Below are positions 1 through 8,208 of a DNA stretch of 64,000 nt, piece by piece. A program made the translations under genes and the position numbers. The notes beneath the pieces are model-generated. The model worked only from the letters and a program-made list of their open reading frames with translations. It was not told where the DNA came from and did not search any database. This DNA comes from Nansenia antarctica (taxonomy: Eukaryota > Chordata > Actinopteri > Argentiniformes > Microstomatidae): the NCBI GenBank assembly GCA_963989245.1, contig OZ022346.1, positions 49,446,443 through 49,510,442 on the forward strand. The letters are read 5' to 3'. Positions within the stretch are counted from its first letter, which is position 1; each line of letters begins with the position of its first letter.

Positions 1-1448
1 CAGCATGGCCCCTCAATGGAGCTGATGGTCCGAATCGGTCACAGGATGAAGTCAAAGATATGGATATGAAGGAAAAGAGAGAGAGCCCATCTGTGTAGAG
101 GATTTTATACCCTGTCACTGTCACTGTCGCTGAGCCAATCAAAACAGAGTCCACGTCATTTTAATTTGGTTGAATACAAAGTATACCAGTGAGATCATAG
201 TAGGTGAGGTCATTTTCTGTCCTGTAAATAGGATGTTATTAATGCAATTCACCCTATGGTCTAATACAATTCTAATGCAATTTATGCTATGGGCGTCTTT
301 CTGGCTCGGGCCCTAATGCAATTATATCTACTCATGATGATATTACAGCCTCTGCACATGCATGTCAAAAGGCCATTGTGTGTATTAGAGGGCCATTGCT
401 ATGGTTACAGAGCATGAAAATACACGACATTTGATTACCCATTTTTGATTAATTAAAGTGCACACAATGTTAGTAAAGGGAATTATTTTATCTAAATTGT
501 CTCGTTAGAGCTTTATGATTACACAATTCGTGTTTATTACTTCTTGTATACTTTTAATTCAGTCTGTTGTATTGCGTTTCATCAAGGTCATTTAAATCCA
601 CGTCTCATCTGGTACTCTATCCTGTCTCAATTTGTCAATCTTGTCACTCAAATCTGTTACGCTTTAACATTAACACAATTACCATGTCTGTTCAAATTCT
701 TATCGTCCAACAACTGTCTTTTTTCGCTGTCTGTTTTCTTTCATTCTATTTCTCTACAGAATATACCCACATTACTTGACCTCTTATAAAACACTTTTCT
801 TTAAATCACACCTTAATTTACATACTATAACCACTTACGTGTTAATACCTTATTCATTTAACCATTTTAATCAACATTCTACTTCTGCATAGTTTCAAAT
901 CATGTGCTATAGTAACACAATACCTTATCTCTTACCTTACTGACTCAAGCATGATCTGCAGTTCACCTTGTCAAATACCTCAATATAAAATCTGTACTGT
1001 AACCCTGTCCACAGTATTACCATTACTTCTTTAAATAAAAACCCACGGAATGCCCAATTCCGTTCAATCAATTCTTCTATGAATTAATCAATACCCAGTT
1101 TCAGTATAACTTCCTCCAGAGTGACACCTAGCAGCTCTGTCCTTTATAACGTATTATCCTATATGTGAATTAATGACCTTCATGTGTTTTATCAACAGCA
1201 GTACTCAAACTTAGTTTAATATTAGTCTTTTATCTTTCAATTTAGTTATCATCCCCCATCATCACATCCACCCCCTTTTCTCCTTTTGAGGAAAAAAATT
1301 ACAGTTTTTTTTTGTACAGCTGGGAAGATAGTCAATATGGTTATATCTCCCGGGAGACGCCAACAGTTTCGACCGTATCTGACCAGTCAGCATCCAGATG
1401 CACTAGATCACGTTAAAGCACCAGCCAATGAAATAAGGTAAACACAAT

Positions 1449-1466
1449 CCACAGACACACACACAG

Positions 1467-1528
<62 letters not shown>

Positions 1529-1560
1529 CCCCCACACACACACACACACACACACACACA
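1449..1560. repeat. (CA)n microsatellite
   Basis: An imperfect AC dinucleotide run, interrupted near its centre by a block of C. It generates a spurious Cys/Val-rich frame on the minus strand. Confidence 0.97.
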
Positions 1561-1764
1561 GCAAAGGATAGACAATGCAAGTCAACAAGAAATCTTTTAC
1601 TGGCCCCCATAATAAAACACGACAGGAGATTCCGACATAATCTCCTCCAAGGAAGTAAAACATCTCACCTAATCCTCAAACCCTTCAATACCGTAGTACA
1701 CAATGTAATCTTACAATAAACATTCATTCTATTGAACAGAGAACTAAAACTGTCAGGCTTTAGA

Positions 1765-1787
1765 GGGGGGGGGGGGGGGGGGGGGGG
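1765..1787. repeat. G23 homopolymer
   Basis: An uninterrupted run of about 23 G. Several other G or C homopolymers of 15-25 bases occur in the window (for example 11590-11610, 33643-33662, 34467-34482, 37663-37676). Their lengths are the least reliable bases in any assembly. Confidence 0.95.
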
Positions 1788-2658
1788 ACACGGTCACGTT
1801 TACGCATTGTAAGCAGTATTCGACCAACCATCTCTGTGTGTGCATTGGGACGCAGACAGGCGTTGATACCGACAGACAGGTCAGGTACAACAATGACAGG
1901 TGTAGCAGGCTACTATCCATCCATACAATAGAACGCACACACACACAACCTTGATATGATATTTTCCTCTTTATCTATTGCGCTGCCCCAATAAAGTGCC
2001 ATACAGTTTGCCAGGAGGTTATGACACCAAAAAATCAATTACGCACCAGACAAAACAATTTAGAGGGCCTTTATGAGGATGCACTGTCTGCCTTTGATGT
2101 GGGGAGTGGGACAAGCTAACGAGTTGTTTATTATGGGGAGCCTACACTACAGACAGGCAGCGATCGTTCTCCATCACTGCGCCCGATGGATGCATGCTGG
2201 AGTCAGATGCAAGGTCAACGCATGATGATGGACTGTAGTATATTTCTACTTAAAAACACACACATGCATGGACTGTATATAATGCCTCCTGACTGTGGGG
2301 CTAGGGCAAGGTATTTATGACCCTTTGCCAAAGTGTATCTTAAAATGGTGGTTTATGACCTCCTGGCCTCTCCCCCCTTTTCACACCTCAAGCATCTATG
2401 TAGTGACTGTGATAGGATCATTGTTGTAGATATTTGCATACGAAAGGACATACTGTAAAGGGGAGAGCACAGGGGCAGACCGGTCTCTTATTCACCCCAG
2501 CCCAGCTGACCAGACCAGACCAGGATCCAGCTGCTGATATCTGTGTACTTTCGTACTTTAAATAAATCGTCTTAAGCTCAGAATTGATTCTTTGATTCAT
2601 AACCAACAAAGGAAATTAACCTCAGGACCCTTTACGGCATGATCGGTGTGGCTCTTAC

Positions 2659-2756
2659 CTGACGCCCCGGTTCGATGCTCGCGGGGGGATTCGGTAAACG
2701 TTGACGTCAGGTTTCACACTCAGGATCGACTCGTACTCCCCCTCGATGGTCGCCAT
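2659..2756 (-). CDS. necap1: NECAP1 (adaptin ear-binding coat-associated protein 1), first coding exon
   Basis: Reading the minus strand, an ATG at 2756 opens 32 codons plus two bases, ending at a GTAAG donor at 2658. The peptide carries VKPDVNVYRIPPRASNRG, which matches the start of the NECAP PH-like domain. NECAP proteins bind the AP-2 adaptor and clathrin-coated vesicles and act in endocytosis. The N-terminus (MATIEGEYES) is close to NECAP1 and less like NECAP2, hence the symbol. The remaining exons would lie at lower coordinates and were not seen, so they are presumably outside the window. AICDA lies upstream on the same strand. The phase-2 donor fits the continuation of the conserved RG-x-R motif. 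Confidence 0.9.
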
Positions 2757-3192
2757 CTTGACTCTAATTCACCGAATCGTGTCGGTGCATTTGTGGTGTC
2801 TGTGCGGTAACCGGGGACGTGAGCGTAATATACAGTGTATTTGCGCAGGATGTTCTCATCCATCCACGGTTGCTCATCAAATCCCCCCTTACTAGGATGC
2901 TGATATGAGTTAGTTAACCCTCTCTAAAACCCTATAGAATCGATTCACCATAATAAATGGCATTCCGTTGAATAGGAAAATGACACAAAAGCATAAGAAA
3001 CGTTTTTTATGACATTTTTTATGACAATAACAACATATGCTATTACATTAACGCATTTAATGCTTAGAGGATATTTAAAAAAATAAGAAGTTTCATTGAC
3101 ATACAATACAGATTTTGAGGAGCAGTAACCTCCTTATCTCAGTTAATTTTCTTATTCATTATTACAATGATGGCTCAAAATTGTCCTTTCAC
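2757..3192. promoter_or_regulatory. NECAP1 5' flank / promoter region
   Basis: These 436 bp separate the NECAP1 start codon from the 3' LTR of the Gypsy element. The first 80 bp beyond the ATG are less AT-rich and contain CGs, as expected for a 5' UTR or core promoter. The rest is AT-rich. No TATA box at a convincing distance was seen. The whole AICDA-NECAP1 intergenic space now contains a 4.8-kb retrotransposon. Confidence 0.45.
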
Positions 3193-3384
3193 TGTTATAT
3201 CCTAACTAGGTATGTTGATATAACTAAATATACTTTCTATATAGTAGAGCAAGCAGGAGCTGGAGACCGTGTTACTGTAATGGTGGTAACTTTATTAGTC
3301 GACAACGGAAACGGATAACACGTCATACATATATAATAGGCAGTACCCGGATGCCCCACAAGGTGGTAGTATAAGTACATGACA
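3193..3384 (-). repeat. 3' LTR of the Gypsy element
   Basis: 192 bp, identical by eye to 7781-7972. It is the 3' LTR because the element is on the minus strand. It is bounded on the left by the target duplication TTCAC and on the right by the polypurine tract. Confidence 0.97.
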
Positions 3385-3398
3385 ACTCCTCCCCACTT
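3385..3398 (-). promoter_or_regulatory. Polypurine tract of the Gypsy element
   Basis: The minus strand reads GTGGGGAGGAGTT directly against the 3' LTR. This is the expected position and composition for the plus-strand primer of reverse transcription. Confidence 0.85.
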
Positions 3399-3594
3399 AA
3401 TGAACAAGTAGGCTCACTAACAAACCCTTGAAATTAACAATCGCTCAGAACTCCAATCACAACAACAAGATCACTTTGTTAACTAGTTATAAACCATTCA
3501 TCTTATTCTAAGGGAATGAGTTACGGACTACTCAAACCCTGACATGACCCAGGGGATTATTATGCCCCATTCTTGAGGGTCTGTCACATCCCTA

Positions 3595-6500
3595 CTACAG
3601 ATCCAGGCGTTTCGGCGGTCGCCGCTCTCTCTGTGACTGGCGATGAGTAGTACGGCCATCCGGCAGAACTACACTGTCTGTATCCGGAACAGGTTTCGGT
3701 GTGGAACACGGCGACAGTTCTGTCTCCGATACAGCGGTGAAAGTGGATCCAGAGTCAACAGGCTCCACTGTACCTGGTGTATCCTGGATGAGTGTGCTCT
3801 GGATTGGGCTGCCCCGGTTGCTTGGCTCAGCAGCAACCACTGGTGTGTTTTCCCCAGGTGTTGCAGACCCCGCGAGAAGCTGGTCGGTGTGTCTCCTCCA
3901 GACTAGGTCATCCTTGGTCCGCACTGTATAAGACACCGGCCCGGTCTGTTCCAGGACTGTAGCAGGCGTCCACTTAGCTCGGTTGTTATAGTTACGTGCC
4001 AGTACACGGTCACCGGGCCGGAAGGTCCTTTCTTTTGCTCTCTGCTCACGTCTCTTGACCTGAGCCTGTTGTTTCAGGTGCACAGTCTCTTTGGTCTTTG
4101 AGGGTTTCAGAAGGTCGAGATTGGTGCGGAGTTGTCTCTTCATCAGAAGTGCTGCCGGCGCGACTTGAGTGGTTGAGTGCGGTATATTTCTGTATGACAG
4201 CAGAAACCTATTGAGCCGCTGGTGGAGAGATCCTTGTCCCTGTGAGGCCTTCAGGCCGTTTTTCATGCTCTGAACAAATCTCTCTGCTAATCCATTTGTG
4301 GATGGGTGATAGGGGGCAGAGCGGATGTGTTGTACTCCATTTGCCTCCAGGAATCTCTCAAACTCTTGTGAGACGAATTGGGGCCCGTTATCGCTCACCA
4401 GCTGTTCTGGAAACCCGAATCGACTGAACATCTCTCCTAGTTTCTCGATGGTTTTCTCTGCTGTGGTCGATCTCATTATCGCCACTTCCGGCCACTTACT
4501 GTGGGCATCAACCACCACCAGGAACATCCTCTCCTCCATCGGGCCAGCGAAGTCCACATGAACTCGCTGCCATGGTGCCTCCGGCCAATCCCACGGATGG
4601 AGGGGAGCTGGCTGCGGCATGCAGCACACCTGCTGGCATGACGTACATGTTTTCACAGTCTCCTCGATCTGACCATCCAGTCCAGGCCACCAAAAGTAGC
4701 TTCTCGCAAGCTCCTTCATGCGGACGATCCCACTATGTCCTTCATGTAGCTGCAGTAGTAGCCTTTTCCGTAACACAGGCGGAATAATCACCCGGCGTCC
4801 CCAGAGGAGACATCCTGCCTGCACAGACAGTTCACTCCTTCTTGTGAGGTAGGGCTTGAGCTCGGGAAGGTCTCCCCTCCTACCGGTGATCAGTACATCC
4901 ATCAGCGTTGACAATACAGGGTCATTCCGGGTGTGTCTCTTCACTTGAGCTGCTGTGATGGGCGCTTCCTCAACTTGACTGAAGTAGAAAATGCCGGTCC
5001 GTGTCGGCTCGGCACGGACCACAGGCAGGGGTAGTCTCGAGAGGCCATCCGCATTGGCGTGCATCTCCGACTTGCGGTATTTGATGTCGTAGTCATGAGC
5101 AGACAACAACAAGGCCCATCTTTGCATCCTTCCCGCCGCCAGGGATGGAATGCCGGTGTGGGGCCCGAAGATTGTTGTGAGGGGCTGATGGTCTGTCAGG
5201 AGAACAAACTTTCTCCCAAAGAGATAGTGATGACATTTTTTTACTCCAAACACAATCCCCAGTGCTTCACGTTCTATTTGTGCATAGCCGCTCTCAGCCT
5301 TGCTGAGTGTACGGGAGGCGAATGCAATTGGCCGTTCCTCCCCGCTGGGCATGATGTGTGAAACAACTGCTCCCACCCCATATGGGGAGGCATCACACGC
5401 CAGTTGTAGGGGCAGTGCGGGGTCAAAATGTGTCAGGGCGTCAGATTCCAGCAGCGCCCGTTTCGTTATCTCAAACGCAGCCTCACATTGTTGAGTCCAT
5501 ACCCAGGCTTGCCCGTGGCACAGCAGCTGATGTAGGGGTCGCAGTAGAGAAGACAGGTTCTGGATAAACTTCCCGTAGTAATTGAGGAGCCCCAGATAAG
5601 AGCGGAGTTGACTCACATTTTGAGGTGCTGGTGCTTCCACGATGGCCTTGGTTTTGGATGGAGCCTTGTGCAAGCCCTCCGCGTCAATCACGTGACCCAG
5701 ATACTCGACGGAAGACTGGAAAAACTCACACTTTGACTTGCGAACTTTTAATCCATATTCTTCCAGTCGCTGCAGAGTGGCCTCCAGGTTCCCCAGATGT
5801 TCCTGTTCTGTCCTTCCAGTGATGAGTATGTCATCCAAATAATATTGGACCCCGTCTAAGCCGCTCAGTATCTGCTCCATCGCACGCTGGAAGAGAGCCG
5901 GTGCAGACGTAATCCCGAAAGGTAGTCTGCAGTATCGGTACAGGCCCTTGTGAGTGACTATGGTGAGCAGGTCTCTAGATTTCTCGTCGACCTGCATCTG
6001 TAAGTAGGCTTGGTTGAGGTCGATTTTGCTGAATCTTTGTCCTCCAGCCAAGCCTGTGAACAGGTCCTCTATGCGAGGGAGTGGATAGTGTTCAGCCTCT
6101 AGCACAGGGTTCAGGGTGACTTTAAAATCTCCGCAGATTCTCACCGAAGTATCTTTTTTAATGACTGGTACGATGGGAGTGGCCCACTCACTTCGACTGA
6201 TGGGCTCCAGCACCCCACTCTTGACCAATGATTCCAGCTCAGCTTCCACTTTTGGCTTTATGGCGTATGGGACTTGTCTCGCTTTCAGGAACTTGGGTCT
6301 GCTGTCTGGCTTGATGTTCAGACTGACTATGATGTCCTTCATTTTTCCCAGTTCCTCTTTGAACACCTCCGCATGTTTGTTCAGGATAGCAGTCAGAGGG
6401 GATTCCCCTTTGTTCAGCATGTGAACCTTGGGCCAGTCCAGTCGGAGTTCCGCCAGCCACGAACGGCCTAGCAGAGATGACAAGCCGCCCCCCACGACGT

Positions 6501-6762
6501 ACAGTGGTAGGTGTGCGGTTTGCCCATTCACCTGGACTGTGACATGGATGACCCCCTTGGTTGGCACTGACTCGCCGGTGTAGGTTCTCAGTTTGAGTTT
6601 CGTTGGTTGTAGTGGCAGATGCGGCAGGGTTTCTTTGTAGACAGCATACGATATAAGAGAGACTGCTGCCCCAGTGTCTATTTCCATACGCACTGGTTTC
6701 CCCTCCAGCAGTGGAGTTACGAAATAACCCCCTGCACCTCCCACTACTGACAGGACATACAC
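3595..6762 (-). CDS. pol: Gypsy pol polyprotein (protease, RT, RNase H, integrase)
   Basis: An open frame of 1055 codons. Order: an aspartic protease with DTGA near residue 30; reverse transcriptase with the catalytic YLDD near 308-311; RNase H with the CDASPYG motif near 450; an integrase HHCC zinc site near 670-710; and the integrase core (VDFAGP, SDNGPQF, then the E of a DD35E triad). No stop interrupts it. The listed start is a GTG; the frame is open further upstream to a stop near 6815, so it overlaps the end of gag by about 70 bp in the -1 frame. Pol is therefore likely made by -1 ribosomal frameshifting, although no classical slippery heptamer was seen in the overlap. The C-terminal tail after integrase is unstructured and Thr/Pro/Ser-rich. 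Confidence 0.96.
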   Translation of the reverse strand: MYVLSVVGGAGGYFVTPLLEGKPVRMEIDTGAAVSLISYAVYKETLPHLPLQPTKLKLRTYTGESVPTKGVIHVTVQVNGQTAHLPLYVVGGGLSSLLGRSWLAELRLDWPKVHMLNKGESPLTAILNKHAEVFKEELGKMKDIIVSLNIKPDSRPKFLKARQVPYAIKPKVEAELESLVKSGVLEPISRSEWATPIVPVIKKDTSVRICGDFKVTLNPVLEAEHYPLPRIEDLFTGLAGGQRFSKIDLNQAYLQMQVDEKSRDLLTIVTHKGLYRYCRLPFGITSAPALFQRAMEQILSGLDGVQYYLDDILITGRTEQEHLGNLEATLQRLEEYGLKVRKSKCEFFQSSVEYLGHVIDAEGLHKAPSKTKAIVEAPAPQNVSQLRSYLGLLNYYGKFIQNLSSLLRPLHQLLCHGQAWVWTQQCEAAFEITKRALLESDALTHFDPALPLQLACDASPYGVGAVVSHIMPSGEERPIAFASRTLSKAESGYAQIEREALGIVFGVKKCHHYLFGRKFVLLTDHQPLTTIFGPHTGIPSLAAGRMQRWALLLSAHDYDIKYRKSEMHANADGLSRLPLPVVRAEPTRTGIFYFSQVEEAPITAAQVKRHTRNDPVLSTLMDVLITGRRGDLPELKPYLTRRSELSVQAGCLLWGRRVIIPPVLRKRLLLQLHEGHSGIVRMKELARSYFWWPGLDGQIEETVKTCTSCQQVCCMPQPAPLHPWDWPEAPWQRVHVDFAGPMEERMFLVVVDAHSKWPEVAIMRSTTAEKTIEKLGEMFSRFGFPEQLVSDNGPQFVSQEFERFLEANGVQHIRSAPYHPSTNGLAERFVQSMKNGLKASQGQGSLHQRLNRFLLSYRNIPHSTTQVAPAALLMKRQLRTNLDLLKPSKTKETVHLKQQAQVKRREQRAKERTFRPGDRVLARNYNNRAKWTPATVLEQTGPVSYTVRTKDDLVWRRHTDQLLAGSATPGENTPVVAAEPSNRGSPIQSTLIQDTPGTVEPVDSGSTFTAVSETELSPCSTPKPVPDTDSVVLPDGRTTHRQSQRERRPPKRLDL

Positions 6763-7577
6763 AGGTTCCTCGTCTGATGAGCTGCTGAGATTAGCCGTAG
6801 CTTGGCAAGTTGTACACTATGCACAGGCTGTCTCTTTTGGAATCTGTATTTTGACTTATTGTTGTCCAGACTAGGATTTTTAATCAGTCCCTTACTTTTG
6901 CATGCCCGTTCAATGTGACCTTTTTTTCCACACTTCCTGCAGTCCACATCCTTACTCCAACACTCAGCAGCCAAATGTCCCCTCTTGTCGCATCTGTAAC
7001 ATTTGCTCTGGGTACCTCTGTCCTCTGCGGAGACTCTGTGCAGCTTACCGCTCTCACTGAGCTGATGAGCGTCCTTGGTCGCTAATTCCATGGACACACT
7101 CACTTCAATAGCTCTTTCCAGGGTAAGTGCACTTTCAGTTAAGAGGCGTTTCTGGGCAGCCTCACTCCTGAGGCCGCACACGAGCCTGTCCCGTATGGTG
7201 TCGTTCAGTACATTGCCAAATTCACAATGCTCTGTCAGCCTTCTAAGGGCAGCCACAAATGTCACTACTGACTCCCCCTCCTCCTGGTTCCTTTTATGGA
7301 AGCGAAACCGCTCCGCAATCACCAGGGGCTTTGGTGAAAAGTGCTCTGACAGGGTTTTCACAATAGCAGCATAGTTTTTAGTCCCAGGTTTGTCAGGCTG
7401 GACTAGTGCACGGAGCAAATTATATGCTTTAGGTCCCATGACACTCAAAAACGTCGGCACCAACTTCACCCCTTCAATGCCATTTGCTGCTGCAAAGTAC
7501 TCAAAACGTTCAGTGTAGGAGTTCCACTGCTCCGTACCTTCCTCAAAGGGGCCGATGCTTCCCAATATCCCCGCCAT
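6744..7577 (-). CDS. gag: Gypsy gag polyprotein with two CCHC zinc knuckles
   Basis: A 277-codon frame starting at ATG 7577 in the minus direction. Residues 1-170 form a helical, capsid-like region typical of Ty3/Gypsy gags. Two nucleocapsid zinc knuckles follow: CYRCDKRGHLAAEC (193-206) and CRKCGKKGHIERAC (213-226). Gag packages the element RNA into particles. The frame closes at a TAG at 6744, inside the start of pol, and pol lies in the -1 frame. There is no internal stop, and with pol this suggests the element could be active. Confidence 0.93.
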   Translation of the reverse strand: MAGILGSIGPFEEGTEQWNSYTERFEYFAAANGIEGVKLVPTFLSVMGPKAYNLLRALVQPDKPGTKNYAAIVKTLSEHFSPKPLVIAERFRFHKRNQEEGESVVTFVAALRRLTEHCEFGNVLNDTIRDRLVCGLRSEAAQKRLLTESALTLERAIEVSVSMELATKDAHQLSESGKLHRVSAEDRGTQSKCYRCDKRGHLAAECWSKDVDCRKCGKKGHIERACKSKGLIKNPSLDNNKSKYRFQKRQPVHSVQLAKLRLISAAHQTRNLCMSCQ

Positions 7578-7760
7578 AATAACAGCTGGGATAGGCTGGC
7601 TGGTTCAGCTGGCTGCCGCTGTTCGCCGTCAGACATGCGTCGCTTTCACTGCCGGTGCTAGCAATGCTAATGTTGTTAGCATACCTTGGTAGCCTGGCTC
7701 CGTCGTAACGTCTCCTAACTCTACTAACTCTACTAAACCGACGAAAACACACGTAAGTCT

Positions 7761-7780
7761 CGCCGATCCTCGTCGCCACT
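7761..7780 (-). promoter_or_regulatory. Primer-binding site of the Gypsy element
   Basis: Directly inside the 5' LTR the minus strand reads AG then TGGCGACGAGGATCGG. The leading TGG pairs with the CCA end of a tRNA. The two-base spacer is usual. The tRNA was not identified. Confidence 0.75.
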
Positions 7781-7972
7781 TGTTATATCCTAACTAGGTA
7801 TGTTGATATAACTAAATATACTTTCTATATAGTAGAGCAAGCAGGAGCTGGAGACCGTGTTACTGTAATGGTGGTAACTTTATTAGTCGACAACGGAAAC
7901 GGATAACACGTCATACATATATAATAGGCAGTACCCGGATGCCCCACAAGGTGGTAGTATAAGTACATGACA
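7781..7972 (-). repeat. 5' LTR of the Gypsy element
   Basis: 192 bp, starts TG and ends CA, identical by eye to 3193-3384. Followed by the target duplication TTCAC. As 5' LTR it should hold the element promoter, reading away from AICDA toward NECAP1. Confidence 0.97.
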
Positions 7973-8042
7973 TTCACTATAATGACAGCACCAGTAGGAG
8001 GATGAGGAGGAGGAGGGGAAGGATGAGAAGGAGGGGATATGG

Positions 8043-8106
8043 TTCATCGTCCAAGAAGAGAAGGAGGGGATATGGTTCATAGTCCAAGAAGCGCAAAAGC
8101 ATCTCT
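8043..8106. repeat. Short tandem duplication spanning the AICDA stop codon
   Basis: About 33 bp around the stop (CCAAGAAG...GGTTCAT on the plus strand) is present twice with one or two differences. The copy nearer the coding region (around 8071-8098) contains the used TGA. The other (around 8040-8065) lies in the 3' UTR and has GAT in the corresponding place. Confidence 0.8.
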
Positions 8107-8173
8107 CCAATCTTCTGCATCACTAGGCTGTAAGAAGAGAACAGGGGAACAGTTATAACTGAATCTAACACTC

Positions 8174-8208
<35 letters not shown>

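Larger units (their letters stand above)
1..2658. other. Probable NECAP1 intron 1 sequence, no exon recognised
   Basis: This stretch lies downstream of the NECAP1 first coding exon on the minus strand, so it should be intron 1. I looked on the minus strand for the next NECAP1 exon and did not find one. It is AT-rich and contains a CA microsatellite and a G homopolymer, listed separately. Short open frames here have no recognisable domain. Confidence 0.5.
3193..7972 (-). mobile_element. Complete Ty3/Gypsy LTR retrotransposon (4780 bp), Mag-like
   Basis: Two 192-bp direct repeats that start TG and end CA (3193-3384 and 7781-7972) bound an internal region with gag and pol on the minus strand. 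The flanks carry a perfect 5-bp target duplication TTCAC (3188-3192 and 7973-7977). A polypurine tract lies against the inner edge of the left LTR and a primer-binding site beginning TGG lies against the right LTR. The two LTRs read as base-for-base identical, and both ORFs are long and unbroken, so the insertion is very young. The short LTRs, two-knuckle gag and single pol with the order protease-RT-RNase H-integrase fit the Mag lineage of Metaviridae; the lineage is inferred by resemblance. It begins 104 bp beyond the AICDA stop codon. Confidence 0.97.

Noticed and set aside
1..100. Possible NECAP1 exon at the left edge
   Set aside because: The minus-strand translation does not match NECAP1 and no clear AG/GT pair brackets it.
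544..789. 81-codon frame near the left edge
   Set aside because: No domain and AT-rich composition; likely chance.
1403..1663. Cys/Val-rich open frame on the minus strand
   Set aside because: It is the translation of a CA microsatellite. The same applies to frames over 8178-8384, 26349-26450, 41391-41744, 60962-61194 and 62527-62721.
7543..7779. 78-codon frame upstream of gag
   Set aside because: It lies in the leader between LTR and gag, overlaps the gag start in another frame and has no domain.
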